Notes: generated from the sequence alone by a model not told the origin. DNA of 25,864 nucleotides from Mycolicibacterium porcinum (GCA_001942045.1 MSTD01000050.1:1-25864), one strand, 5' to 3'. Shown: positions 1-10,294, counted from the stretch's first letter. Program-made: numbers and translations.

Positions 1-300
1 GGGATAGGGCGGCGGATAGCCGGGCAACGGAGGGGGATAGCTGGACACGCCCGAGTACGGCGGCACCGGCGCGTAGTCGGGCGGGATGTCCGCGGGGTAG
101 TCGATCGCAGGTGGATACGGCGCGCCGACCTCGTAGCCCTGCGGTCCGAACTCGTATGACGGTTGCGCCCCGCCGCTGTGCGGCCGATCCTGGGAATGCT
201 CGATGGAAGGTGCTTCGTAGCCGCCGGACGACGGTTCCGACGGCTGGGGGCCGGGGTCGGATGGCGGCGTTTCGCCCGCGTTGCCGTCCGGATTTGTCAT
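1..300 (-). CDS. Proline/tyrosine-rich membrane protein, N-terminal 100 residues (Rv1233c-like, partial)
   Basis: The reading frame is open from the ATG at 300-298 to the left edge, so only the first 100 residues are visible and the stop lies outside. The protein starts MTNPDGNAGETPPSDPGPQP and continues as a low-complexity Pro/Tyr/Gly/Ser-rich stretch with PPYP- and GYPPP-type motifs. This is the usual disordered cytoplasmic N-terminus of small mycobacterial membrane proteins. Position next to the Rv1234-like gene and lpqY matches Rv1233c of M. tuberculosis, annotated as a conserved membrane protein (from memory). Membrane segments would lie beyond the edge and are not seen here. There is no Shine-Dalgarno; a TAGGTT hexamer 7 bases before the ATG suggests a leaderless transcript. 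Function is unknown. Confidence 0.8.
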   Translation of the reverse strand, partial: MTNPDGNAGETPPSDPGPQPSEPSSGGYEAPSIEHSQDRPHSGGAQPSYEFGPQGYEVGAPYPPAIDYPADIPPDYAPVPPYSGVSSYPPPLPGYPPPYP

Positions 301-313
301 GCTGATCAACCTA
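301..313 (-). promoter_or_regulatory. Leaderless-type -10 for the Rv1233c-like gene
   Basis: On the minus strand TAGGTT (plus positions 308-313) is followed by seven bases and then the ATG at 300. TANNNT placed 6-7 bases before the start codon without a Shine-Dalgarno is the typical mycobacterial leaderless arrangement. No clear -35 is seen. Confidence 0.5.
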
Positions 314-427
314 GCGCACAGACCGTGACGCCCCGGGGCGCGTGATGTCGGCACCAAATCCGGTGTGAGGGCGTTGCTGTAACGAGAGCAGCCGCCAAGC
401 GGGCGGTGCGGAGGAGAGTGAAGTTCG

Positions 428-934
428 ATGACGAGCCCATTTCAGTCCGGTCAGACTCCGGGAGCCGCGCCCGCCGCGCGCGGCGCGTTGCCGACGCCAC
501 CCAAGGGCTGGCCGATCGGTTCCTACCCGACCTACGCCGAGGCCCAGCGGGCCGTCGACTACCTGTCCGATCAACAGTTCCCGGTACAGCAGGTGACCAT
601 CGTCGGGGTGGATCTCATGCAGGTCGAGCGGGTCACCGGCCGCTTGAGCTGGCCCAAGGTGCTCGGCGGCGGTGTGCTGTCCGGTGCCTGGCTGGGCCTG
701 TTCATCGGCCTGATCCTGGGATTCTTCAGCCCCAACCCGTGGAGCGCACTGCTCACCGGCCTGATCGCCGGTGTGTTCTTCGGCCTGATCACCTCGGCGA
801 TTCCGTATGCGATGGCTCGCGGCACAAGAGATTTCAGTTCGACGATGCAGCTGGTCGCAGGCCGCTACGACGTCCTGTGCGATCCGCAGGGGGCAGAACA
901 GGGCCGGGATCTGCTGGCGCGCTTGACGATCTGA
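428..934 (+). CDS. Small two-helix membrane protein, general stress protein 17M-like (Rv1234-like)
   Basis: The product is 168 residues. After a short Pro/Ala-rich start, residues about 28-75 form a soluble domain beginning with the sequence WPIGSYPTYAEAQRAVDYL. This resembles the general stress protein 17M-like domain, which is short and poorly characterised. Two hydrophobic glycine-rich helices follow (about residues 79-102 and 106-130), then a soluble tail of about 35 residues. The glycine-zipper look of the helices (GGGVLSGAWLGLFIGLILG) resembles small membrane-shaping or stress proteins. A GAGGAG/GGAGAG Shine-Dalgarno lies about 10 bases before the ATG. It is transcribed away from the Rv1233c-like gene and towards lpqY, from which it is separated by about 160 bases with a promoter of its own. 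Order and size fit Rv1234 of M. tuberculosis. No specific function can be assigned. Confidence 0.85.
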   Translation: MTSPFQSGQTPGAAPAARGALPTPPKGWPIGSYPTYAEAQRAVDYLSDQQFPVQQVTIVGVDLMQVERVTGRLSWPKVLGGGVLSGAWLGLFIGLILGFFSPNPWSALLTGLIAGVFFGLITSAIPYAMARGTRDFSSTMQLVAGRYDVLCDPQGAEQGRDLLARLTI

Positions 935-979
935 CCCGACGTGCGGCCGCAGGCCGGTCGCGGTGGCAAATGTCCGCAG

Positions 980-993
980 GTCACGATTGTGAC
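980..993. promoter_or_regulatory. Inverted repeat upstream of the lpqY promoter, possible operator
   Basis: GTCAC-GATT-GTGAC is a perfect 5-bp inverted repeat with a 4-base centre. It lies 17 bases upstream of the proposed -35 of lpqY. It has the size of a transcription-factor half-site pair, but I cannot name a protein that would bind it. Confidence 0.3.
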
Positions 994-1010
994 GCGGCAC
1001 GCCCAAACGG

Positions 1011-3374
<2,364 letters not shown>

Positions 3375-3378
<4 letters not shown>

Positions 3379-3410
3379 GCGCTTGCGCGAAGAGCGAGGG
3401 ACACCGATGA
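3375..3410 (+). CDS. Repeat-encoded mini-ORF 1 ([11 protein letters not shown])
   Basis: An 11-residue frame runs from the ATG overlapping the sugA stop to a TGA that overlaps the next ATG. Its role, if translated, would be to carry ribosomes across the repeat so sugA and sugB stay coupled. The peptide itself has no recognisable function. Confidence 0.4.
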
Positions 3411-3442
3411 GCGCTTGCGCGAAGAGCGAGGGGTACCGATGA
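3407..3442 (+). CDS. Repeat-encoded mini-ORF 2 ([11 protein letters not shown])
   Basis: This second 11-residue frame differs from the first only at residue 10 (Y for H). Its TGA overlaps the sugB ATG at 3439. GAGGG at the end of the preceding unit lies close upstream of its ATG. Confidence 0.4.
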   Translation: MSACAKSEGYR

Positions 3443-4275
3443 GCGAGCGGGTGAGCGCGCAGCGCGCGACCGGGTGGACGGTCGTGAACATCCTGGTGGT
3501 GCTCTATGCGTTGATCCCGGTGCTGTGGATCCTGTCGCTGTCGTTGAAGCCGACGTCGAGCGTCAAGGACGGCAAGCTGATTCCGGCCGAGATCACCTTC
3601 GACAACTACAAGGGCATCTTCACCGGGAACATCTTCACCTCGGCCCTGGTCAACTCGATCGGTATCGGCCTGATCACCACCGTGATCGCCGTGGCGATCG
3701 GCGGAATGGCCGCCTACGCGGTGGCACGCCTGGATTTCCCCGGCAAGAAGCTGTTGGTGGGCGTGGCCCTGTTGATCGCGATGTTCCCGCAGATCTCGCT
3801 GGTGACCCCGATCTTCAACCTATGGCGCACGATCGGGCTGTTCGACACCTGGCCCGGGCTGATCATTCCCTACATCACGTTCGCGCTGCCGCTGGCGATC
3901 TACACGCTCTCGGCGTTCTTCCGGGAGATCCCATGGGATCTGGAGAAGGCCGCCAAGATGGACGGGGCCACTCCGGCTCAGGCGTTCCGCAAGGTGATCG
4001 CGCCGTTGGCGGCCCCGGGCATCGTCACCGCGGCCATCCTGGTGTTCATCTTCGCGTGGAACGACCTGCTGCTGGCGCTGTCGCTGACCGCCACCCAGCG
4101 GGCGATCACCGCGCCCGTGGCGATCGCGAACTTCACCGGTAGTTCGCAATTCGAGGAGCCGACCGGGTCGATCGCGGCGGGCGCGATGGTCATCACCATC
4201 CCGATCATTATCTTTGTTCTCATCTTCCAGCGGCGCATCGTCGCTGGCCTGACATCCGGTGCGGTAAAGGGGTAA
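3439..4275 (+). CDS. sugB: SugB, trehalose ABC importer permease
   Basis: The product is 278 residues, an inner-membrane permease of the MalG type and partner of SugA. It starts at ATG 3439, where GAGGGG lies about five bases upstream. A longer frame starting from a TTG at 3415 would translate repeat sequence and is unlikely. Membrane helices include residues 12-36, 68-95, 105-127 and 141-163. The EAA loop is [19 protein letters not shown] at about 169-187, with the expected glycine. The C-terminal region ([15 protein letters not shown]) matches my memory of mycobacterial SugB. The gene is followed after four bases by sugC. Confidence 0.95.
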   Translation: MSERVSAQRATGWTVVNILVVLYALIPVLWILSLSLKPTSSVKDGKLIPAEITFDNYKGIFTGNIFTSALVNSIGIGLITTVIAVAIGGMAAYAVARLDFPGKKLLVGVALLIAMFPQISLVTPIFNLWRTIGLFDTWPGLIIPYITFALPLAIYTLSAFFREIPWDLEKAAKMDGATPAQAFRKVIAPLAAPGIVTAAILVFIFAWNDLLLALSLTATQRAITAPVAIANFTGSSQFEEPTGSIAAGAMVITIPIIIFVLIFQRRIVAGLTSGAVKG

Positions 4276-4279
4276 ATGG

Positions 4280-5506
4280 ATGGCCGAAATCGTTTTGGAC
4301 CGGGTCACCAAGAGTTACCCCGACGGCGCGGGCGGCACCAGGGCAGCCGTCAAAGAGTTCTCGATGACCATCGCCGACGGCGAGTTCATCATCCTGGTGG
4401 GGCCGTCGGGTTGTGGTAAGTCCACCACGCTGAACATGATTGCCGGGCTTGAGGACATCTCGTCGGGCGAGTTGCGCATCGGCGGTGAGCGGGTCAACGA
4501 GAAGGCACCCAAGGATCGCGACATCGCGATGGTGTTCCAGTCCTATGCGCTCTACCCGCACATGACAGTGCGCCAGAACATCGGATTCCCGCTCACCCTG
4601 GCCAAACTCAAGAAGGACGAGATCGCGGCCAAGGTCGAAGAGACCGCCAAGATCCTCGACCTGACCGAACTGCTCGACCGCAAGCCGGCCCAGTTGTCCG
4701 GCGGACAACGTCAGCGGGTGGCGATGGGCCGGGCAATCGTGCGCCGCCCCAAGGCATTTCTGATGGATGAGCCGCTGTCGAACCTCGACGCCAAGCTGCG
4801 CGTGCAGATGCGCGCCGAGATCGCACGGCTGCAGAGCCGGCTGGGCACCACCACTGTCTACGTGACCCACGATCAGACCGAGGCGATGACGCTGGGTGAT
4901 CGCGTCGTGGTGTTGCTGGCAGGCGAGATCCAGCAGATCGGAACCCCCGACGAGCTGTACAACAACCCGGCGAACCTGTTCGTGGCGGGCTTCATCGGGT
5001 CACCGGCGATGAACTTCTTCCCGGCCACCTTCACCGATGTCGGGGTGCGGTTGCCGTTCGGCGAGGTCACGTTGACCCAGCAGGTGCACGACCTGCTGGA
5101 CCGTCAGCCCAAGCCCGACAACATCATCGTCGGCATCCGGCCCGAGCACCTGGAGGACGCGTCGCTGCTCGACGGATATGCGCGGATCCGGGCCTTGAGC
5201 TTCGAGGTGCGGGCCGACATCGTCGAGTCGCTCGGCGCGGACAAGTACGTGCACTTCACCATCGAGGGTGCCGGGGCCGAAGCCGCGCAGCTGGCCGAGT
5301 TGGCCGCCGACTCGGGCTCGGGCGCCAACGAGTTCGTGGCCCGGGTGTCCGCGGAATCCAAGGCGGCTTCCGGTGAGCAGATCCAATTGGCCTTCGACAC
5401 CTCCAAGTTGGTGATCTTCGACGCCGAAACCGGGGCGAACCTGACCCGCACCGAACCTGAACCGGCCGAGGTACCCGAGCCGGCCGGAGAACCGACAGAA
5501 GAGTGA
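4280..5506 (+). CDS. sugC: SugC, trehalose importer ATP-binding subunit
   Basis: SugC (408 residues) is the MalK-type ATPase that powers trehalose uptake on the cytoplasmic face of SugA-SugB. Walker A is GPSGCGKST (residues 41-49), the Q-loop glutamine is Q87 in [12 protein letters not shown], the signature is LSGGQRQR (139-146), Walker B is AFLMDEP (159-165) with catalytic E164, and the switch histidine is H197 in VTHD. A regulatory OB-type domain follows from about residue 240. The C-terminus is a Glu/Pro-rich tail ([17 protein letters not shown]). AAAGGGG before the ATG at 4280 gives a good ribosome-binding site. The product is a little longer than the M. tuberculosis protein I recall (393). 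The stop overlaps the next gene as GTGA. Confidence 0.95.
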   Translation: MAEIVLDRVTKSYPDGAGGTRAAVKEFSMTIADGEFIILVGPSGCGKSTTLNMIAGLEDISSGELRIGGERVNEKAPKDRDIAMVFQSYALYPHMTVRQNIGFPLTLAKLKKDEIAAKVEETAKILDLTELLDRKPAQLSGGQRQRVAMGRAIVRRPKAFLMDEPLSNLDAKLRVQMRAEIARLQSRLGTTTVYVTHDQTEAMTLGDRVVVLLAGEIQQIGTPDELYNNPANLFVAGFIGSPAMNFFPATFTDVGVRLPFGEVTLTQQVHDLLDRQPKPDNIIVGIRPEHLEDASLLDGYARIRALSFEVRADIVESLGADKYVHFTIEGAGAEAAQLAELAADSGSGANEFVARVSAESKAASGEQIQLAFDTSKLVIFDAETGANLTRTEPEPAEVPEPAGEPTEE

Positions 5507-6108
5507 TCGACGTCCTGGCTGCCGTCCGCGCCCATGTGGGTGAGCACTTCGGCGCTGCCGGCATCACCGGGGATCCCGTGAGCGCCAGCGTCACCTTCCT
5601 GGGTACCGAGCGCATCGACGTCCTTCGGTTCGGCCCCGACCTGGGTGCCGGCGGGCAGGATCTGTATCACTATGTGACGCTGGGCTGTTCGCGTCACCCG
5701 ATGTTCGATCCGACCGAGCTGGTCTCCGATCCGATCCACGGTCCCAGGGCCGAGGTGGTGCTGTCGCTGCGGGGTCCGACTCCGAGCGGGCTGGCCCGGT
5801 CGCTGGCTGTCCTGGCTGCCGCGCCCGCGGTCGAGGGGCTGGTCCTGGAGGCCGACGCGCTCATCGATCTGGAGACGCAGTTGTTCGACTCCGCACCGTT
5901 CAGCGCATTCCTGTTGGGCCCCAGTGATATCGGCGAGGTGGCGTTGCCCGAACCGCTGTCCGCGGTCACGGTGCTCTCGGCTACGCCGATCACCGCCACC
6001 GAGGCGGCCTGGGTGCGGCTGAAGGGTGCCGACGCGATGCGCGAGGCGTGGCAGACCGACGGGGTCGACGTGCTCGACCCGACCCGAAGGGCGGCCAGCC
6101 CCAGTTAG
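5503..6108 (+). CDS. Suppressor-of-fused (SUFU) domain protein at the end of the trehalose operon
   Basis: The product is 201 residues, soluble, with no signal peptide. Its pattern fits the bacterial suppressor-of-fused family: a central [15 protein letters not shown] stretch, then [13 protein letters not shown], a hydrophobic strand-rich part, and a C-terminal [21 protein letters not shown]. Bacterial members are often found in immunity or toxin neighbourhoods, but many are of unknown role. Here the GTG start lies inside the sugC stop (GTGA), so it is almost certainly cotranslated with the importer. I recall no counterpart between sugC and corA in M. tuberculosis. A role in the trehalose system (for example regulating or stabilising SugC) is inference only. 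The stop overlaps that of corA on the other strand by four bases. Confidence 0.8.
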   Translation: MIDVLAAVRAHVGEHFGAAGITGDPVSASVTFLGTERIDVLRFGPDLGAGGQDLYHYVTLGCSRHPMFDPTELVSDPIHGPRAEVVLSLRGPTPSGLARSLAVLAAAPAVEGLVLEADALIDLETQLFDSAPFSAFLLGPSDIGEVALPEPLSAVTVLSATPITATEAAWVRLKGADAMREAWQTDGVDVLDPTRRAASPS

Positions 6109-7208
6109 AGCCAGTCGTTGTGGCGGAATGTGCGGTACAACGCGAAGCAGATGGCGGCCATTGCCAGTAGGACGGCGGGATAGCCCCAAGTCCACTGCAA
6201 TTCGGGCATGTGCTCGAAGTTCATCCCGTAGATGCCTGCCATCGCGGTCGGCACCGCGGCGATGGCCACCCACGCCGAGATCTTGCGCATGTCCACGTTC
6301 TGCTGCATGGCGACCTTGCCGAGCGCGGCCTGCACCAGCGAGCTGAGCATCTCGTCGTAGCTCGTGACGCGGTCGGAGGCCTGCACGTTGTGGTCGTGCA
6401 CGTCGCGCATGTACCTGCGCACCTCGACCGAGATCAGGTCGTTGTGGTCGGTCAGCAACCGGGCCAGCGCGAGCGTCAACGGGGCGACGGCACGACGCAT
6501 TTCGACGACCTCCCGCTTGAGCAGATAGATGCACTCGATGTTGGTGTGCGTGCCGGGGGAGAAGATGTCTTCCTCCATCGCGTCGATGTCGGTTTCCATC
6601 AGGTCGGTCACGTCCAGGTAGCTGTCCACCACGTGGTCGGCGATCGCATGCATGACCGCGAACGGTCCGAGTTTGAGGATGGCCGGCGAGGATTCGAGCC
6701 GTTTTCGCACGCCGGCGAGTCCGCCGTGTTCACCGTGCCGGACGGTGACCACGAAGTCCGGCCCGACGAAGATCATGATCTCGCCGGTCTCGACGATCTC
6801 GCGGGCCAGCGCCACCGACTCGTGCTCGACGTAGTTGATGGTCTTGAGCACCAGGAACAGGGTCTTGTCGTAGCGCTCGAGCTTGGGCCGCTGGTGGGCG
6901 TGCACCGCGTCCTCGACTGCCAGCTCGTGCAAGCCGAAAACGTCTGCTACCGACTGCATCTGGAATTCGTCAGGCTCGTGCAGGCCGATCCAGACGAACG
7001 CTTTCTCGCCCGCTGCCTGTAGTTCGCGGACCTTGTTCAGCGCCGCGGCATGGGTGTACTTGCCGGGCAAGCGGTCGCCACCGCTGTAGACCCCGCAATC
7101 GACCATTGCCCGCGCTACCGGGACGTGGATCGCCTTGGCGTCGGGCTCTGGGGCCCGGGGCTTTGCCGTCGCCCGCAGGGCCGGTGGCAAGGCGCGGAAT
7201 GAGGGCAT
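6105..7208 (-). CDS. corA: CorA, magnesium/cobalt channel
   Basis: CorA forms a pentameric inner-membrane channel importing Mg2+ (and Co2+). The product from ATG 7208 is 367 residues, against 366 in M. tuberculosis as I recall. The longer frame up to 7253 lacks a ribosome-binding site, whereas AGGAAGG lies about seven bases before 7208. A large cytoplasmic funnel domain occupies residues 1-305 and contains conserved FVWIGLHEPDEFQMQ, AVEDAVHAHQRPKLERY and EIMIFVGPDFVVTVRHGEHGG. The first pore helix ends in the selectivity motif GMN (328-330) in AGIYGMNF. The second helix is at about 344-360, followed by a short basic end (RHNDWL). It is divergent from the malic enzyme gene and convergent with the SUFU gene. 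Confidence 0.95.
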   Translation of the reverse strand: MPSFRALPPALRATAKPRAPEPDAKAIHVPVARAMVDCGVYSGGDRLPGKYTHAAALNKVRELQAAGEKAFVWIGLHEPDEFQMQSVADVFGLHELAVEDAVHAHQRPKLERYDKTLFLVLKTINYVEHESVALAREIVETGEIMIFVGPDFVVTVRHGEHGGLAGVRKRLESSPAILKLGPFAVMHAIADHVVDSYLDVTDLMETDIDAMEEDIFSPGTHTNIECIYLLKREVVEMRRAVAPLTLALARLLTDHNDLISVEVRRYMRDVHDHNVQASDRVTSYDEMLSSLVQAALGKVAMQQNVDMRKISAWVAIAAVPTAMAGIYGMNFEHMPELQWTWGYPAVLLAMAAICFALYRTFRHNDWL

Positions 7209-7258
7209 GGTTCCGACCTTCCTCGCGCGGTGTGCTCGCAACCTGATCAGCACAACGA

Positions 7259-7272
7259 ATGCTACGCGTAGC
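7259..7272 (-). promoter_or_regulatory. corA promoter region with 12-bp palindrome
   Basis: GCTACGCGTAGC (7261-7272) is a perfect 12-bp palindrome about 50 bases upstream of corA. A TAGCAT hexamer on the minus strand (7259-7264) overlaps it and could be the corA -10. Immediately to the right lies GTTA-AG-TAAC (7277-7286), another short inverted repeat. The palindrome may be an operator shared by corA and the malic enzyme gene; the regulator is unknown. Confidence 0.3.
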
Positions 7273-7330
7273 TACTGTTAAGTAACGCTCACCAGCGGGG
7301 AACCCGACTATGTGAGAATTGGCCTTGAAG

Positions 7331-7342
7331 TACCCTTGCGCC
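7331..7342 (+). promoter_or_regulatory. Leaderless-type -10 for the malic enzyme gene
   Basis: TACCCT (7331-7336) is followed by six bases and the GTG at 7343, with no Shine-Dalgarno. This supports both a leaderless transcript and GTG 7343 as the start. Confidence 0.5.
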
Positions 7343-8554
7343 GTGTCGGAAAGTACAGTCGCCTCCTCGTCCGAGCGCTCGTCAGCGGAGCGCACCCCGC
7401 AGGTTGTCATTGAAGATGCCGAGATCTTCGATGCCCATGAAGGTGGAAAGCTCTCGGTCGAGTTGAAGGAGCCGCTGGACACCCAGCGTGCGCTGTCGAT
7501 CGCTTACACCCCGGGGGTGGCGCAGGTGAGTCGGGCGATCGCCACGGATCACACCCTGGCGGCCAAGTACACCTGGGCCAACCGGCTGGTCGCGGTGGTC
7601 TCCGACGGTACCGCGGTGCTGGGCCTGGGCGATATCGGCCCGGCGGCGTCGTTGCCGGTGATGGAGGGCAAGAGCGCGCTGTTCAAGTCGTTCGGTGGGC
7701 TGAACTCGATCCCGATCGTGCTGGACACCAAGGATCCCGACGAGATCGTGGAAACCCTGATCCGGCTGCGTCCGACGTTCGGTGCGGTGAACCTGGAGGA
7801 CATCTCGGCGCCGCGGTGTTTTGAGATCGAGCGTCGGGTCATCGAGGCGCTGGATTGCCCGGTGATGCATGACGATCAGCACGGCACGGCGATCGTGGTG
7901 CTGGCCGCGCTGCTGGGTGCCACCAAGGTCCTGAAGCGTGACATTCATGCGTTGCGGGTGGTGATCTCGGGTGCCGGGGCGGCGGGGGTGGCGTGTGCCA
8001 ACATCCTGCTGAACAAGGGCATCCGTGATGTCGTGGTGCTCGATTCCCAGGGCATCGTGCATTCGGGTCGCGACAACCTCAACACGTTCAAGGCCGAGCT
8101 GGCCGGGCGGACCAATCCGCGCAAGCTCACCGGCGGGGTGGCCGAGGCGCTTGCGGGTGCTGATGTGTTTCTCGGGGTGTCGGCCGGGGTGGTGCCCGAG
8201 GAGCTCATCGCCACGATGGCCCCGGACTGCATCGTGTTCGCGCTGTCCAACCCCGACCCGGAGATCCACCCCGATGCCGCCCGCAAGTACGCCGCGGTGG
8301 TGGCCACCGGCCGTAGCGACTTCCCCAACCAGATCAACAACGTGCTGGCCTTCCCCGGAGTGTTCCGCGGCGCGCTGGATGCCGGGGCCCGCCGCATCAC
8401 CGAGAAGATGAAGGTCGCCGCCGCCGAGGCGATCTTCTCGGTCGTCGGCGATGATCTGGCCGTCGACCACATCGTGCCCAGCGCGCTGGACCCACGGGTC
8501 GGCCCCGCGGTCGCCGCCGCAGTCGCAGCGGCAGTTGACCCCGCAGAATCCTGA
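7343..8554 (+). CDS. NAD(P)-dependent malic enzyme, short type
   Basis: The enzyme converts malate to pyruvate and CO2 with reduction of NAD(P), linking the TCA cycle to pyruvate. The product from GTG 7343 is 403 residues, the size of the short bacterial malic enzymes. Visible motifs are AYTPGVA (54-60) with the catalytic tyrosine, GDIGPAASLPVMEGK (96-110) with the catalytic lysine K110, the metal-binding NLEDISAP (150-157), MHDDQHGTA (175-183), the Rossmann loop GAGAAG (210-215) and LSNPDPEI. The codon at 7319 would only add MALKYPCA without a ribosome-binding site. In M. tuberculosis this slot holds mdh (from memory), so another malate enzyme appears here. It is divergent from corA and eight bases from lpqZ, probably one transcript. 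The coenzyme preference cannot be told from sequence alone. Confidence 0.9.
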   Translation: MSESTVASSSERSSAERTPQVVIEDAEIFDAHEGGKLSVELKEPLDTQRALSIAYTPGVAQVSRAIATDHTLAAKYTWANRLVAVVSDGTAVLGLGDIGPAASLPVMEGKSALFKSFGGLNSIPIVLDTKDPDEIVETLIRLRPTFGAVNLEDISAPRCFEIERRVIEALDCPVMHDDQHGTAIVVLAALLGATKVLKRDIHALRVVISGAGAAGVACANILLNKGIRDVVVLDSQGIVHSGRDNLNTFKAELAGRTNPRKLTGGVAEALAGADVFLGVSAGVVPEELIATMAPDCIVFALSNPDPEIHPDAARKYAAVVATGRSDFPNQINNVLAFPGVFRGALDAGARRITEKMKVAAAEAIFSVVGDDLAVDHIVPSALDPRVGPAVAAAVAAAVDPAES

Positions 8555-8562
8555 GTTCACCG

Positions 8563-9405
8563 ATGCGCCGCACCTTGGCGTTGGCGCTGCTGATGCTGGT
8601 CGCGCTGGCGTCAGCCGGTTGCGGTGGTAGTTCGGCCCCGCGCGCTCTTGCGGTCGGGGCGGGGCCTGCGCCCGAGTCGGTGCTGCTCGGTCATCTCTAT
8701 GCGGCGGCGCTGCGCTACTACGGCACCCCGGCCGAGGTCACCGAAACCGACGGCACCCTCGGGGTGCTGGATTCGGGATCGGTGACCGTGCAGCCAGGGT
8801 TCACCGGCCGGTTCCTGACGCGGCTGGATCCGGCCGCCACGGCCCGCGCCGATGAACAGGTCTACCGGGACCTGGTCTCGGCGCTGCCAGAGGGAGTCGC
8901 GGCCGGTGACTACACGATGTCGGCACAGGACAAGCCCGCTCTGGCGGTCACCGAAGCCACGGCCACGGCCTGGGGTGGGACCGATCTGAGCGCGCTGCGC
9001 CGCAACTGTGCCAAGGTCCGCCCGGGTGCGGTGACGGGCGCCAGGGTGCCCGCCGCTGTCGGGTCCTGCGCCCTGCCCAAGGCGGCGTTGTTCCCGGATG
9101 ACAAGAGCCTGTTCGCGGCGCTGCAGGCCGGCAAGATCAACGCTGCCTGGTCCACGACCGCCGATCCGGCCATCCCGTCGGACCTGACCGTGCTGGCCGA
9201 CAAGACGTCATTGATCCGGGGCGAGAACGTGGTGCCGCTGTACCGCCGCAACACGCTCGACGAACGCCAGATCCTGGCGCTCAACGAGATCGCCGGTGTC
9301 CTGGACACCGGATCGCTGGCCGACATGCGCAGGCAGGTCGCCGAGGGCAAGGATCCCCGTGGGGTGGCCGACGCGTTTCTCCAGGCAAATCCCCTGGGGC
9401 ACTAG
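8563..9405 (+). CDS. lpqZ: LpqZ, OpuAC-like substrate-binding lipoprotein
   Basis: The product is 280 residues. The signal peptide MRRTLALALLMLVALASAGC ends in a lipobox-like ASAGC with the cysteine at residue 20; position -3 is serine and not leucine, so the match is moderate. The mature part resembles the glycine betaine/osmoprotectant binding proteins (OpuAC type): LLGHLYAAALRYYG near the start and VTVQPGFTGRFLTRL match their usual LxxxxY and Y-PE-YTG stretches. No permease or ATPase gene is adjacent, so it is an orphan binding protein. The ligand is unknown. The gene starts eight bases after the malic enzyme stop, with no strong ribosome-binding site. It meets the SDR gene tail to tail with only 18 bases between the stop codons. 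The position fits Rv1244 (lpqZ). Confidence 0.8.
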   Translation: MRRTLALALLMLVALASAGCGGSSAPRALAVGAGPAPESVLLGHLYAAALRYYGTPAEVTETDGTLGVLDSGSVTVQPGFTGRFLTRLDPAATARADEQVYRDLVSALPEGVAAGDYTMSAQDKPALAVTEATATAWGGTDLSALRRNCAKVRPGAVTGARVPAAVGSCALPKAALFPDDKSLFAALQAGKINAAWSTTADPAIPSDLTVLADKTSLIRGENVVPLYRRNTLDERQILALNEIAGVLDTGSLADMRRQVAEGKDPRGVADAFLQANPLGH

Positions 9406-9423
9406 GCCCTCGGCGCGCCGGCG

Positions 9424-10248
9424 TCAGCGCGGGATCATGCGTCCCATCGCGGAGGCGAACAGCTTCTGGTATCCGGAGCCGGTGATCCGCACGATGACGT
9501 CGAGGATCTTGGCGTCGGGCCCGACCAGCACGCGGGCCCGGTCCTTGCGTACCGCCTCGAGGATGATCTTGGCGGCGCGCTGCGGGGTGGTGTTGGCCAG
9601 CTTCTTGTCGAAGGTCTCGGCGAGCGCCTTCTGGTCCAGCCCCTCGGCTGCGGTGGAGTTGCGCGCGATGGCAGTCTTGATGCCGCCTGGGTGCACACAC
9701 GTCACCTTGACCGGGTGCTTGGCCAGGGCCATCTCCTGACGCAGGGCCTCGGTGAAGCCGCGGACCGCGAATTTGGCGGAGTTGTAGGCGGACTGGCCGG
9801 GCACCGAGAAGATGCCGAACAGGCTGGAGACGTTGACGACGTGTCCGTCGCCGGATTCGATCAGGTGCGGCAGGAATGCCTTGGTGCCGTTGACGACGCC
9901 CCAGAAATCGACGTCCATCACCCGCTCGATGTCCTTGAACTGGCTGATCTCGACGTCGCCGGTGAATGCGATGCCCGCGTTGTTGTAGATCTGGTTGACC
10001 TTGCCGAAGTGCTCTTTGACCGCGTCGGCGTAGAGCAGGAAGGCCTCACGCTCGGTGACGTCGAGCCGGTCGGTCTTGACCTCCGCGCCGATCGCCTTGA
10101 GTCGTTCTTCAGTGACCGCCAGGCCCTCGGTATCGACGTCGCTGATCGCCAGCTTGGCCCCGGAACGTCCGAGTTCGATGGCCAGCGCCTGTCCGATGCC
10201 TGATCCGGCGCCGGTCACGACGGCGACCTTTCCGGCGAAGCCCTCCAT
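9424..10248 (-). CDS. Short-chain dehydrogenase/reductase (Rv1245c-like)
   Basis: This is a classical SDR oxidoreductase of 274 residues using NAD(P)H on an unknown alcohol or ketone. The coenzyme loop is TGAGSGIG (12-19), D37 after the second strand (AISDVDT) suggests NAD preference, NNAG is at 89-92, and the catalytic set is S142, Y155 and K159 in SSLFGIFSVPGQSAYNSAK. The C-terminal 50 residues (ARVLVGPDAKILDVIVRITG) resemble the membrane-near tails of mycobacterial SDRs. The start is ATG 10248, six bases after GAGGGAG; the frame extends nine codons further to a GTG without such a site. It lies 43 bases downstream of the XRE gene, with a possible own -10 (TAATCT, 10289-10294) and a palindrome in between. 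Confidence 0.9.
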   Translation of the reverse strand: MEGFAGKVAVVTGAGSGIGQALAIELGRSGAKLAISDVDTEGLAVTEERLKAIGAEVKTDRLDVTEREAFLLYADAVKEHFGKVNQIYNNAGIAFTGDVEISQFKDIERVMDVDFWGVVNGTKAFLPHLIESGDGHVVNVSSLFGIFSVPGQSAYNSAKFAVRGFTEALRQEMALAKHPVKVTCVHPGGIKTAIARNSTAAEGLDQKALAETFDKKLANTTPQRAAKIILEAVRKDRARVLVGPDAKILDVIVRITGSGYQKLFASAMGRMIPR

Positions 10249-10269
10249 AGAACACTCCCTCGCGTAGTA

Positions 10270-10294
10270 CGACACGTGTCGAGTTACGAGATTA
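10270..10294 (-). promoter_or_regulatory. SDR promoter with CGACACGTGTCG palindrome
   Basis: CGACACGTGTCG (10270-10281) is a perfect 12-bp palindrome. On the minus strand TAATCT (10289-10294) could be a -10; transcription would begin at about 10282, next to the palindrome, which suits a repressor site. The hexamer overlaps the XRE stop codon. Confidence 0.35.

Noticed and set aside
329..340. CGCCCCGGGGCG palindrome in the gap between the Rv1233c- and Rv1234-like genes
   Set aside because: GC-only palindromes of this size occur often by chance in this base composition; no second copy supports an operator.
941..950. TGCGGCCGCA palindrome after the Rv1234-like gene
   Set aside because: Too short and GC-rich to call a terminator; no extended stem.
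5104..6534. Minus-strand frame of 476 codons across sugC, SUFU gene and corA
   Set aside because: It crosses three well-supported genes in both orientations and its composition is that of GC-rich noncoding frames.
7382..8560. Minus-strand frame of 392 codons opposite the malic enzyme gene
   Set aside because: No recognisable motif; the plus-strand frame has every malic enzyme motif.
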